Source: Methanosarcinales archaeon
Lineage (GTDB): Archaea > Halobacteriota > Syntropharchaeia > Alkanophagales > Methanospirareceae
Assembly: GCA_025464585.1 (NCBI GenBank)
Contig: JAODGL010000180.1
Location: 11,361 to 19,694 of the forward strand
Direction: 5' to 3'
DNA: 8,334 bases
In this document: positions 1-5,841 of the stretch, in pieces
How the letters are laid out: each line of letters starts with the position of its first letter
Numbering within the stretch: position 1 is the stretch's first letter
Translations under genes and position numbers: made by a program
Notes under the pieces: model-generated
Database searches by the model: none
The model's input: only the letters and a program-made list of their open reading frames with translations
Told to the model about the DNA's origin: nothing

Positions 1-201
1 GAGGTCATCAAGAATGCCTGCCGTGTTTACCACATACCAGTATGCCTCGGCAGTGACCGCGAAACCATCGGGTATTTTTACCCCTTCTGTGCTAAGTTCA
101 CTGTACATCTCTCCCAGAGAGGCGTTCTTACCTCCAACCAAAGGGACATCTTCATTCCTGATCTCTTCAAACCACCGGATGTACTTCGCATCTTCTTTCA
201 T
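1..201 (-). CDS. ppsA: Phosphoenolpyruvate synthase, N-terminal part (runs off the window)
   Basis: PEP synthase (pyruvate, water dikinase) makes PEP, AMP and phosphate from pyruvate and ATP in the cytosol, the first committed step of gluconeogenesis. Only the first 67 residues are inside the window. They show the family's N-terminal hallmark: WFEEI near residues 10-14, then VPLVGGKNASLGEM (about 19-32) and a PDGFAVTAEAY stretch (about 43-53), the start of the PEP/pyruvate-binding ATP-grasp domain. The ATG at 201 is chosen because AGGA (211-208) lies 6 nt upstream of it. An in-frame ATG at 219 would add six residues but has no ribosome site. It lies 30 nt downstream of the aldolase stop and is the last visible gene of the eno-pfkB-fba operon. 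Its closest relative, pyruvate phosphate dikinase, shares this N-terminal fold, so PPDK is a less likely alternative. Confidence 0.88.
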   Translation of the reverse strand, partial: MKEDAKYIRWFEEIRNEDVPLVGGKNASLGEMYSELSTEGVKIPDGFAVTAEAYWYVVNTAGILDDL

Positions 202-231
202 AATATTTCCTGCTTCCATCAAGATAATCTT

Positions 232-1152
232 CTATTTTGAATGATATATCTTTATAGCTTCCGCCACACCCGCATCTTCCACGGTGATGGCATAAATAGC
301 ATTGCACATCCTGATTGCATCTTCGAGCGACTTTTGATGGATGTTTCTACCCGTGGCATTCCCCGCAGCGCCACTGACATGAATCTGGTCATGAAGTCTT
401 TTGAGGAACGACTCGACATCAACACTGGACCCACCAGCACAAATTACCTTTGTGCGACCTGCTGCCTGGATGGCTTCTTTAAATATCTCTCTCGATTCAT
501 AGCCTTCCTTTTTGGGGTAGTTCACCTTAACAAAATCGCTGCCAAGGCATGCAGCCACACCAGTAGCACCCGCAATCAGATGCGGGTCTTTCTCATCCGC
601 CACCGCCTTACCGCGTGGATACACCCATAATATGGTTATCAACCCATATTGGTGCGCATTGTAGACAATCTGCGCTGCCTGGTGTAACATCTCTGCCTCA
701 TACTCACTTCCCGGATAGACCGTATAGCCTACTGCCAGTATATTTAGTCCACTGTTATCACGGAACTCCTCCACCTGTTGAACATTCAGCCACTGCTTGC
801 TGAAGGGGTCGGACTGAGGAGTCTTGACCAGATTTGTCTTGGAATTCAGCTTTACCAGATAAGGGACATCAGGATAATGCATACCGTATCTGGCAATCAA
901 ACCAAGCTGAGTAGCGAAAACACCGATTTTTGCCCGGCTTGCAATCCTGAATAGATGCTCTGGAGAGCTATCATCCGGGTGGATTCCTTCACCATAAAAA
1001 TCGTCATTCAGGTGCTCTACTTTCTGATCGCCGGCAAAAAGCATCAATCGCCCGGTTCTTCTGGTAATCTCTAAATAATTGTCGATATACTTTTCCCGCA
1101 CTGCCCTGGGAACATCCAGGGGCACAATTACATCCTCTGCTTTAATTGTCAT
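232..1152 (-). CDS. fba: Class I fructose-bisphosphate aldolase, DhnA/FbaB type
   Basis: This enzyme reversibly cleaves fructose 1,6-bisphosphate to dihydroxyacetone phosphate and glyceraldehyde 3-phosphate through a Schiff base on lysine. Numbered from the GTG at 1158, it shows DQKVEH (44-49) in the first strand, YPRG (180-183, matching the catalytic Tyr of archaeal class I aldolases), DFVKVNYP with the probable Schiff-base Lys211, AGGSS (241-245) and the phosphate-binding GAAGNATGRN (263-272). I prefer the ATG at 1152 (306 residues) because GGAGG (1163-1159) then sits 6 nt upstream; the GTG would leave almost no spacer. The start overlaps the kinase stop by 11 nt, suggesting translational coupling. 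At 306 residues it is longer than typical DhnA aldolases (about 260-280), with extra N-terminal sequence. Related DhnA enzymes act on other sugars or in aromatic amino acid synthesis, but the glycolytic neighbours favour FBP. Confidence 0.88.
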   Translation of the reverse strand: MTIKAEDVIVPLDVPRAVREKYIDNYLEITRRTGRLMLFAGDQKVEHLNDDFYGEGIHPDDSSPEHLFRIASRAKIGVFATQLGLIARYGMHYPDVPYLVKLNSKTNLVKTPQSDPFSKQWLNVQQVEEFRDNSGLNILAVGYTVYPGSEYEAEMLHQAAQIVYNAHQYGLITILWVYPRGKAVADEKDPHLIAGATGVAACLGSDFVKVNYPKKEGYESREIFKEAIQAAGRTKVICAGGSSVDVESFLKRLHDQIHVSGAAGNATGRNIHQKSLEDAIRMCNAIYAITVEDAGVAEAIKIYHSK

Positions 1153-2086
1153 ACTCACCCTCCGTTACGTGCAACTTTATCTCAGGAACCAGTTTTAGAA
1201 AATCTTCTTTTTGGCACAGCGCTGTTCCGGACCTCAATGTCGTTGCGGTACCGGCAGCCACGGCATAGGTCAGAGCTTCTTTGTGACTCTTGCCCTCGAC
1301 CAACCCATAGACGAAGCCCGCCACGGCGGAATCTCCAGCGCCAATCGTATTTTCCACCTCCACCTCCGGCGGATAAGCCCAATATTGCTCTTTTTCTCCG
1401 ACCAGAATAATTCCTCTGGCTCCCATAGAAACGAGTACAATTCCTGTTCCCTGTTCGCGGACACCCCGAGCAGCACTGATAATCCCATCTATCCCCTTCA
1501 ATTCCTCGCCCACCAATCTACTCAATTCATGGATATTGGGTTTGATGGCATCAGGAATGCCCTGAATACCCACTCTCATGGCGTCTCCATCAGTATCCAG
1601 TATAACCCATGCTCCTCTGGCTTTAGCAATTTCAATTAGTTTACGGTAAATTACAGGATGAACCCCGGGAGGAAGGCTTCCACTGATAACTACTATCTCG
1701 GGCTTTTCAAGCTTTTCTACCTTATGAATCATCTGCATCAGTTCATACGGTTTGATTTCCGGACCCCTGGCACTGAACACGGTCTGACTTCCTGTGCTTA
1801 TGACATTGACAATGATGTTAGTGCGGGTTTCGCCGGAAATCCTGGTAAAATCACACGAAATACCTTCGTTGAACAACCGTCCTTCCAGTTCTTCTCCTGC
1901 GAACCCACCGGCAAATCCAAGTGCTTTATTGTTAACCCCTAAGGTCGTCAAGACCCTGGATACATCTGTCCCTTTACCGCCTGCATACCTTTGCTCTCTT
2001 TCAATCCGGTTAGCGTCGTCAGGCTGTATCTTCTCGACCCACAATGTCCTGTCCAGGGCAGGATTAAGCGTTATTGTATAAATCAT
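1142..2086 (-). CDS. pfkB: PfkB-family sugar-phosphate kinase (1-phosphofructokinase/6-phosphofructokinase-like)
   Basis: This is a ribokinase-fold kinase that phosphorylates a phosphorylated sugar with ATP. The protein (314 residues) opens with TLNPALD (6-12), characteristic of the FruK/LacC/PfkB-1 branch. PfkB signature 1 follows as GGKGTDVSRVL (36-46), then SGSLPPG (135-141), KPN with a following Glu (182-187), and signature 2 GAGDSAVAGF (249-258) with the catalytic base Asp252. The residue just before the Thr of signature 2 is Asn246 instead of the Asp common elsewhere in the superfamily; FruK-like enzymes also vary there. The next gene is FBP aldolase, so its product is most likely fructose 1,6-bisphosphate. 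Whether it uses fructose 6-phosphate or fructose 1-phosphate cannot be told from sequence; tagatose 6-phosphate is a third option. The start lies 7 nt after the enolase stop without a convincing Shine-Dalgarno, so it probably depends on reinitiation. Confidence 0.85.
   Translation of the reverse strand: MIYTITLNPALDRTLWVEKIQPDDANRIEREQRYAGGKGTDVSRVLTTLGVNNKALGFAGGFAGEELEGRLFNEGISCDFTRISGETRTNIIVNVISTGSQTVFSARGPEIKPYELMQMIHKVEKLEKPEIVVISGSLPPGVHPVIYRKLIEIAKARGAWVILDTDGDAMRVGIQGIPDAIKPNIHELSRLVGEELKGIDGIISAARGVREQGTGIVLVSMGARGIILVGEKEQYWAYPPEVEVENTIGAGDSAVAGFVYGLVEGKSHKEALTYAVAAGTATTLRSGTALCQKEDFLKLVPEIKLHVTEGEYDN
1159..1163 (-). promoter_or_regulatory. Ribosome binding site deciding the aldolase start
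   Basis: GGAGG on the minus strand is spaced 6 nt from the ATG at 1152 and only 1 base pair from being adjacent to the GTG at 1158. It is embedded in the last codons of the upstream kinase gene. It selects the shorter aldolase start. Confidence 0.8.
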
Positions 2087-2093
2087 TTTTTTG

Positions 2094-3377
2094 TCATCTT
2101 ACAAATGCATCTCTCCCCGCGAAAATCGCTGTTTCGCTCAGGCTTTCCTCAATCCGCAGGAGTTGATTGTATTTCTCCACCCTCTCTCCACGGCAAGGCG
2201 CCCCCGATTTTAAGTGCCCTGTTCCCATAGCAACGGTGAGGTCAGCAATAAAGGAATCCACTGTTTCTCCGCTTCTATGCGAGACCATCGCACCCCAGCC
2301 GAATTTCTGCGCCAGTCTTACTGCCGCAACACCCTCCGTAACCGTGCCAACCTGATTCAGTTTTATTAACACCGAATTTGCGACATTCTCTCGTATTCCA
2401 CGTTCAATTCGTTCGGGGTTGGTAACAAAAAGGTCATCACCTACGAGCTCTATCCGGTCTCCCAGCTTCTTATTTAATATCTTCCAGCCCGCCCAGTCGT
2501 CTTCCGCCAATCCATCTTCTATTACCACGATAGGATACTTTGCGACCAGTGACTGATATATATCTACCATCTCGCTTGCGGTTAATTGTCTGTCTTCTGT
2601 TTTAAGCACATACCTGCCTTCGTGATAAAAAGCACTTGATGCTGGGTCTATGGCAATACCTATATCCTTTCCGGGCTCATATCCCGCCTGCTTAATGGCT
2701 TTAATAATCAGCTCAAGAGGGTCTTCATTTGTGGATACCTTCGGTGCAAATCCGCCCTCATCGCCGATACCCGTGCTGAGCCCCTGTTCTTTCAATATCG
2801 CTTTTAAGGCGTGATATGTTTCGCTTCCCCATCTCAGTGATTCGCTAAAACTCGATGCCCCATACGGAACAATCATGTACTCCTGAAAATCCGCACTCTG
2901 CCAGTTTGCATGAACGCCACCATTCATTATATTCATCATGGGCACCGGTAAAAGGACCGCGGTAGAGCCCCCGAGATAGTTATACAGAGGGATATCCAAT
3001 GCCGTAGCTGCGGCACGCGCAATTGCCATAGAGACACCCAGTATTGCATTGGCGCCGAGCTTGCCCTTATTCGGAGTTCCATCGAGCTTAATCATCAATT
3101 CGTCCAGTAGCACCTGATTCAGGGCATCCTTCCCCTTTAGTTCCTTTGCTATCGCATGGTTTACATTATCAACTGCATTTAAGACCCCCTTATTGCCATA
3201 CCTTCTCGGGTCCCCATCTCTTAGTTCCACAGCCTCGTGAATTCCCGTTGAAGCACCTGACGGAACCGCAGCACGGCCTATAACGCCACCCTCTAATTTT
3301 ATGTCCACCTCTACGGTTGGATTACCTCTTGAATCTAAGATCTCCCTTGCCCGGATTGATTTAATTGTGGTGTCCAT
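2094..3377 (-). CDS. eno: Enolase (2-phosphoglycerate dehydratase)
   Basis: Enolase interconverts 2-phosphoglycerate and PEP in the cytosol. The 427-residue protein has the usual length and every catalytic landmark: SGASTG (40-45), His156 in NGGVHA, QEYM (165-168), general acid/base Glu207 in GDEGG, Mg2+ ligands Asp244, Glu287 and Asp314, base Lys339 in LIKLNQVGT, HRSGET (367-372) and Lys390. The frame stays open to 3527, but the family begins at the MDTTIKSIRAREILDSRGNP-type N-terminus, and GGAGG (3391-3387) lies 9 nt before this ATG, so the extension is rejected. It is the first gene of the operon that continues into the sugar kinase and aldolase. The segment around His156 (HANWQSADFQEYM) looks more like bacterial enolases than the usual archaeal form; that is an impression from memory, not a computed tree. 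Confidence 0.97.
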   Translation of the reverse strand: MDTTIKSIRAREILDSRGNPTVEVDIKLEGGVIGRAAVPSGASTGIHEAVELRDGDPRRYGNKGVLNAVDNVNHAIAKELKGKDALNQVLLDELMIKLDGTPNKGKLGANAILGVSMAIARAAATALDIPLYNYLGGSTAVLLPVPMMNIMNGGVHANWQSADFQEYMIVPYGASSFSESLRWGSETYHALKAILKEQGLSTGIGDEGGFAPKVSTNEDPLELIIKAIKQAGYEPGKDIGIAIDPASSAFYHEGRYVLKTEDRQLTASEMVDIYQSLVAKYPIVVIEDGLAEDDWAGWKILNKKLGDRIELVGDDLFVTNPERIERGIRENVANSVLIKLNQVGTVTEGVAAVRLAQKFGWGAMVSHRSGETVDSFIADLTVAMGTGHLKSGAPCRGERVEKYNQLLRIEESLSETAIFAGRDAFVR

Positions 3378-3386
3378 TATTTCCAG

Positions 3387-3391
3387 CCTCC
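3387..3391 (-). promoter_or_regulatory. Ribosome binding site fixing the enolase start
   Basis: GGAGG on the minus strand lies 9 nt from the ATG at 3377. It excludes the longer open frame that reaches 3527. Confidence 0.8.
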
Positions 3392-3433
3392 TATTATTTA
3401 TTATCTCGATCTTTATTAAGTTAGCATATTTGA

Positions 3434-3462
3434 TCAAACTTTCTTTGTGAAAGAAAGTTTGA
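3434..3462. repeat. Perfect 13-bp inverted repeat with 3-nt centre, candidate operator
   Basis: TCAAACTTTCTTT (3434-3446), GTG (3447-3449), then the exact complement AAAGAAAGTTTGA (3450-3462). A second palindrome, TTTGATCAAA (3429-3438), overlaps its left end. On the minus strand the repeat sits directly upstream of the TATA-like box for enolase, where an archaeal activator or repressor could bind. In RNA it would form a 13-bp stem with a triloop. It is not followed by a U-run on the minus strand, so a terminator is less likely. Confidence 0.6.
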
Positions 3463-3555
3463 CGGGTAAACAGCACAGGAGGGATTTTAACCCTCTGGCT
3501 GATTAAGTTACGAGGCAAAAATCCCAATGCTCAATTTTTTTTTCATAGCTATGGC

Positions 3556-4494
3556 TTATAGTAGTAAAATAATCATGATATACGCGACATATACAGCGAG
3601 GAGGATGTAAGCATCTCTTTTGTTCAGGTGCCACCCAATTCTAACGAGCAGGAGGAATATAAGGAAAGAAACGAGTAGGTAGGGCATGGATATTCCGATG
3701 TCTCCAACCACTGTGGTTTCTGCACGAAAAGATAACGGTATTCCCAGGCATGCTAAAATATCGAACGTGTTGCTCCCTATGGCATTAGAGATTGCTAAAC
3801 TTCCCATACCATTTCTCGCCGCGTGAATTGAGATGAAAAGATCTGATATGGAAGTACCTATGGCGATGATTACCAGACTAAAAAGACTTTCTGGTATGCC
3901 CATAATTTCTGTAATCGTTATCGTTGAACGCACGAGCAACCCCGCCGCGAGGATAATGAATAGGAGACCGCCTACCAGGTATACCGCTCCTTTCTTATTC
4001 GATGGTATTTCCATATCCCCCAGGAACTCCTCTTTTTTCCTCTTCGCATCCCATATTAGCCATGCAAGATAGACCGCGTAAAGGCATGCCCAGGAGATTG
4101 CCTCATATCGCGATATTTTTCCATCCCACATGCAAATGATGGTTATGAGTACCGCAAGGAGATAAAATAAGCCATCTCGATGAAGAACATCCCGGCTCAC
4201 ACTACATCCCCGAATCCAAACCGAAATGGCAACGAGCAGTGTAATGTTGAATATCGCAGAGCCAATGATTGTCCCCAGGCCTATCGTGGGGGCTTCAAAT
4301 GCAACAGAAAAAACAGATGTCCCGAATTCGGGTGCGCTACTACCCATCGCTGCAATTGATGCGCCCACAATAGACCCGGGGATTTTAAATCTTTTAGAAA
4401 GTACGCCCAAACCCCTTACGAAATAGTCAGTGCTGTAATTTAGTATTATGAAAGACATGACCAGAAATGCAATACTTATAGGTAGCGTGTACAT
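3556..4494 (-). CDS. Ca2+/cation antiporter (CaCA family), NCKX-like alpha repeats
   Basis: This integral membrane antiporter probably exports Ca2+ in exchange for Na+ (possibly with K+). The 312-residue protein has about ten hydrophobic segments in two homologous halves joined by a charged loop (about 149-168, KRKKEEFLGD). Alpha-1 contains GSSAPEF (51-57) with ion-binding Glu56 and GSAIFN (78-83) with Asn83. Alpha-2 contains GTSISDL (213-219) with Asp218 and GSNTFD (240-245) with Asp245. The 27-residue spacings match the E54/N81 and E213/D240 pairs of the Methanocaldococcus exchanger NCX_Mj. SSAPE with a Glu in alpha-1 and an acidic Asp instead of Glu in alpha-2 resemble the K+-dependent NCKX branch. 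Start ATG at 4494 has AGGAG (4505-4501) 6 nt upstream. It lies divergent to truA and upstream of the enolase operon. The ion actually exchanged is unknown. Confidence 0.88.
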   Translation of the reverse strand: MYTLPISIAFLVMSFIILNYSTDYFVRGLGVLSKRFKIPGSIVGASIAAMGSSAPEFGTSVFSVAFEAPTIGLGTIIGSAIFNITLLVAISVWIRGCSVSRDVLHRDGLFYLLAVLITIICMWDGKISRYEAISWACLYAVYLAWLIWDAKRKKEEFLGDMEIPSNKKGAVYLVGGLLFIILAAGLLVRSTITITEIMGIPESLFSLVIIAIGTSISDLFISIHAARNGMGSLAISNAIGSNTFDILACLGIPLSFRAETTVVGDIGISMPYLLVSFLIFLLLVRIGWHLNKRDAYILLAVYVAYIMIILLL

Positions 4495-4577
4495 TTATCT
4501 CTCCTCTTATCTTTAAGCTTATTAAACTACGAATCACTATACAGTTTTTCAAATTCAAATTACTTACAACCTTGAGG
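4495..4577. promoter_or_regulatory. Divergent promoter region between the exchanger and truA
   Basis: This 83-nt AT-rich gap must carry start signals for both directions. On the minus side there is an AGGAG ribosome site (4505-4501) and AT-rich TTTAATAA-like sequence upstream of it. On the plus side no ribosome site is correctly spaced for truA, so a leaderless or very short-leader transcript is likely. TATA boxes cannot be assigned firmly. Confidence 0.45.
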
Positions 4578-5411
4578 ATGAAAGAAGAGCGAGCAATAGA
4601 AAGAGTAGCACTTAAAATTGGCTATCTTGGAACTAATTACCACGGCTTTCAGATTCAGCCTCAGTCTGAGGTGCCAACCATAGAAGGTGAGCTCTTCGAG
4701 GCATTAAAGAAACTCGATATTATTGAAGACAGGAAAGCGGCGAATTATTACGCTGCCGGTAGAACCGATAAGGGGGTACATGCGCTCTCTCAAGTCGTTT
4801 CCTTTGATACTTCAAATCCAAACGTCACACCACGAATGATAAACAGTATGCTTCCGGATGATATATGGGTATTTGCTCTCGCAAAACCGCATTCTGGATT
4901 TAATGCACGCAAGGATGCTATAAGTCGTGAATACCGGTATTTTTTATTCTTACCCGATGAATTTTCTGACCTGGCTCTAACACGCATGCGAGAGGCATCG
5001 GAATTGTTTATCGGAGCGCATGATTTCTCTAACTTCTCTCAGCACGAGGATGAAGGACACTCACCGATAAGGGAGATAAAGCGGATAGAGATAGGAAAAA
5101 GAAAATCGTTTGTTATCATAGACATAGAAGCAAGCGGTTTTCTGCGTAAAATGGCAAGGAAAATAGTTTCGGCATTAAGAACGGTTGGCAGTGGCACGAA
5201 GGACAAAAGGTGGGTGGAAGACCTGTTGAAACTGCGTGTAAAGGAGCAAATTGAACCTGCACCTGCTCTCGGGCTCGTGCTGAATAACGTTTCATATCCC
5301 GGAATCAAATTCGTAGAAGATGAATATGCGAAGAGGAGAATAACGGAACGACTAAAGAGGGATTTGGTTTTTCATGCCACGATTGCCGAGGTGTTGGGGG
5401 ACATGGTGTAA
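4578..5411 (+). CDS. truA: tRNA pseudouridine synthase A (TruA)
   Basis: TruA converts uridines in the tRNA anticodon stem-loop (positions 38-40) to pseudouridine. The 277-residue protein has the family N-terminus IGYLGTNYHGFQIQP, then the catalytic loop GRTDKGVHA in which the Asp (residue 64 from this ATG) is the nucleophile. Further on come ARKDAISREYRYF, HDFSNFS and the conserved GSGFLRKMARKIV-like helix (here ASGFLRKMARKIV). Length agrees with archaeal TruA. A TTG at 4572 would add two residues; I prefer the ATG. GAGG directly abuts the ATG and so is too close to act as a ribosome site, suggesting leaderless translation. It is divergent from the exchanger and followed by a transposase remnant, so it appears to be a single-gene unit. 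Confidence 0.95.
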   Translation: MKEERAIERVALKIGYLGTNYHGFQIQPQSEVPTIEGELFEALKKLDIIEDRKAANYYAAGRTDKGVHALSQVVSFDTSNPNVTPRMINSMLPDDIWVFALAKPHSGFNARKDAISREYRYFLFLPDEFSDLALTRMREASELFIGAHDFSNFSQHEDEGHSPIREIKRIEIGKRKSFVIIDIEASGFLRKMARKIVSALRTVGSGTKDKRWVEDLLKLRVKEQIEPAPALGLVLNNVSYPGIKFVEDEYAKRRITERLKRDLVFHATIAEVLGDMV

Positions 5412-5431
5412 TTGCAAGAGGCAAAAGGCAA

Positions 5432-5785
5432 ATAGTCTTTAACACATCCCTTACTTGGCTCCGTGCGAACGAGGAACTGAGGAAATATGACGGACAAGAT
5501 TACACCGCTGCCTCGATGCTCTCTTTCTTCTTATTTGCGAAATTAGCGAGGATGAAGATAGAAGAAGCGCTTGATTTCCTTTCCTCAAATAAGTCGTGTA
5601 TGAAGCTGATGGGATTAGAGAAGGTGCCCAAAAAAGGGACGGTAACAAAGTTCCGGGAGCGGATGGGCGCGCCTCTCTTTATCGTATCTGTGAAATATGC
5701 GGTTATAATAAACAGGCATATATCTTTCTGTTGTCTTGTTCAAAAATACCTTTTAATTTTAATTTACCCTGACATCGTTAGATAG
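5432..5785 (+). pseudogene. Remnant of a DDE-type transposase, N-terminal part only
   Basis: The frame is open from before 5432 to a stop at 5783-5785. Residues coded by 5432-5667 look like the N-terminal domain of IS4/IS5/IS1182-like transposases: a DGQDYTAASMLSFFLFAKL segment, then EEALDFLSSN, then LGLEKVPKKGTVTKFRERMG, the helical region before the DDE catalytic core. After about 5667 the sequence becomes AT-rich and loses this resemblance, and no catalytic core follows. An ATG at 5516 would give an 89-residue ORF, but the recognisable similarity begins upstream of it, and no ribosome site or start codon was found at the expected position. I see no terminal inverted repeats. A degraded insertion-sequence fragment is the best reading; the exact family is not established and a short host gene cannot be excluded. 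Confidence 0.5.
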
Positions 5786-5832
5786 ATTAACTGCAAAATT
5801 CATAAAGAATAGCAGTTTAGAGAGTTAGCGGT
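5668..5832. other. AT-rich intergenic region before the helicase
   Basis: Beyond the transposase-like part lies AT-rich sequence with T-rich stretches (TTTTAATTTTAATTT, 5751-5765) that could serve as an oligo-T terminator for plus-strand transcription from truA or as part of the helicase promoter. A 6-bp inverted repeat AACTGC/GCAGTT (5789-5794 and 5812-5817) flanks 17 nt just upstream of the helicase. No RNA gene or convincing coding sequence is visible. Confidence 0.35.
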
Positions 5833-5841
5833 TTGGCGAAA

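Larger units (their letters stand above)
3378..3555 (-). promoter_or_regulatory. Leader/promoter region of the enolase operon
   Basis: This 178-nt gap lies between the exchanger stop and enolase. Reading on the minus strand it holds a run of nine A, an 8-bp inverted repeat (GGGATTTT at 3481-3488 with its complement at 3518-3525, plus-strand numbering), a 5-bp stem hairpin with a 7-nt loop (3479-3495), the strong 29-bp palindrome (3434-3462), a TATA-like CAAATATG (3432-3425), and GGAGG (3391-3387). A TSS about 25 nt past the TATA-like box would leave a short leader carrying the ribosome site. The TATA assignment is a guess. A separate promoter here would let the glycolytic genes be controlled apart from the exchanger. 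Confidence 0.5.

Noticed and set aside
3479..3495. A T-arm-like hairpin (5-bp stem, 7-nt loop TTAAAAT on the minus strand) with partial acceptor-stem pairing, suggesting a tRNA.
   Set aside because: The C of the TTC loop is missing, only about 29 nt separate the would-be acceptor strand and T arm, and there is no anticodon arm or CCA.
3378..3527. A 50-residue N-terminal extension of enolase in the same open frame.
   Set aside because: It would begin at a TTG without a ribosome site and crosses the palindrome and GGAGG site; enolases begin at the ATG at 3377.
3535..3543. A run of nine T on the plus strand as a terminator.
   Set aside because: No plus-strand gene ends there; on the minus strand, the one transcribed, it is a run of A.
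3508..3546. A 12-codon minus-strand ORF (MKKKLSIGIFAS) that could be a leader peptide.
   Set aside because: It has no ribosome site and no regulatory codon run; the poly-A explains the lysines.
5593..5772. A plus-strand frame with CEICG, resembling a zinc ribbon half.
   Set aside because: It is short, has only one CxxC pair, lacks a start, and overlaps the transposase-like frame; probably chance.
5789..5817. AACTGC/GCAGTT inverted repeat before the helicase as an operator.
   Set aside because: Six base pairs over a 17-nt gap in AT-rich sequence is easily chance; noted only within the intergenic entry.
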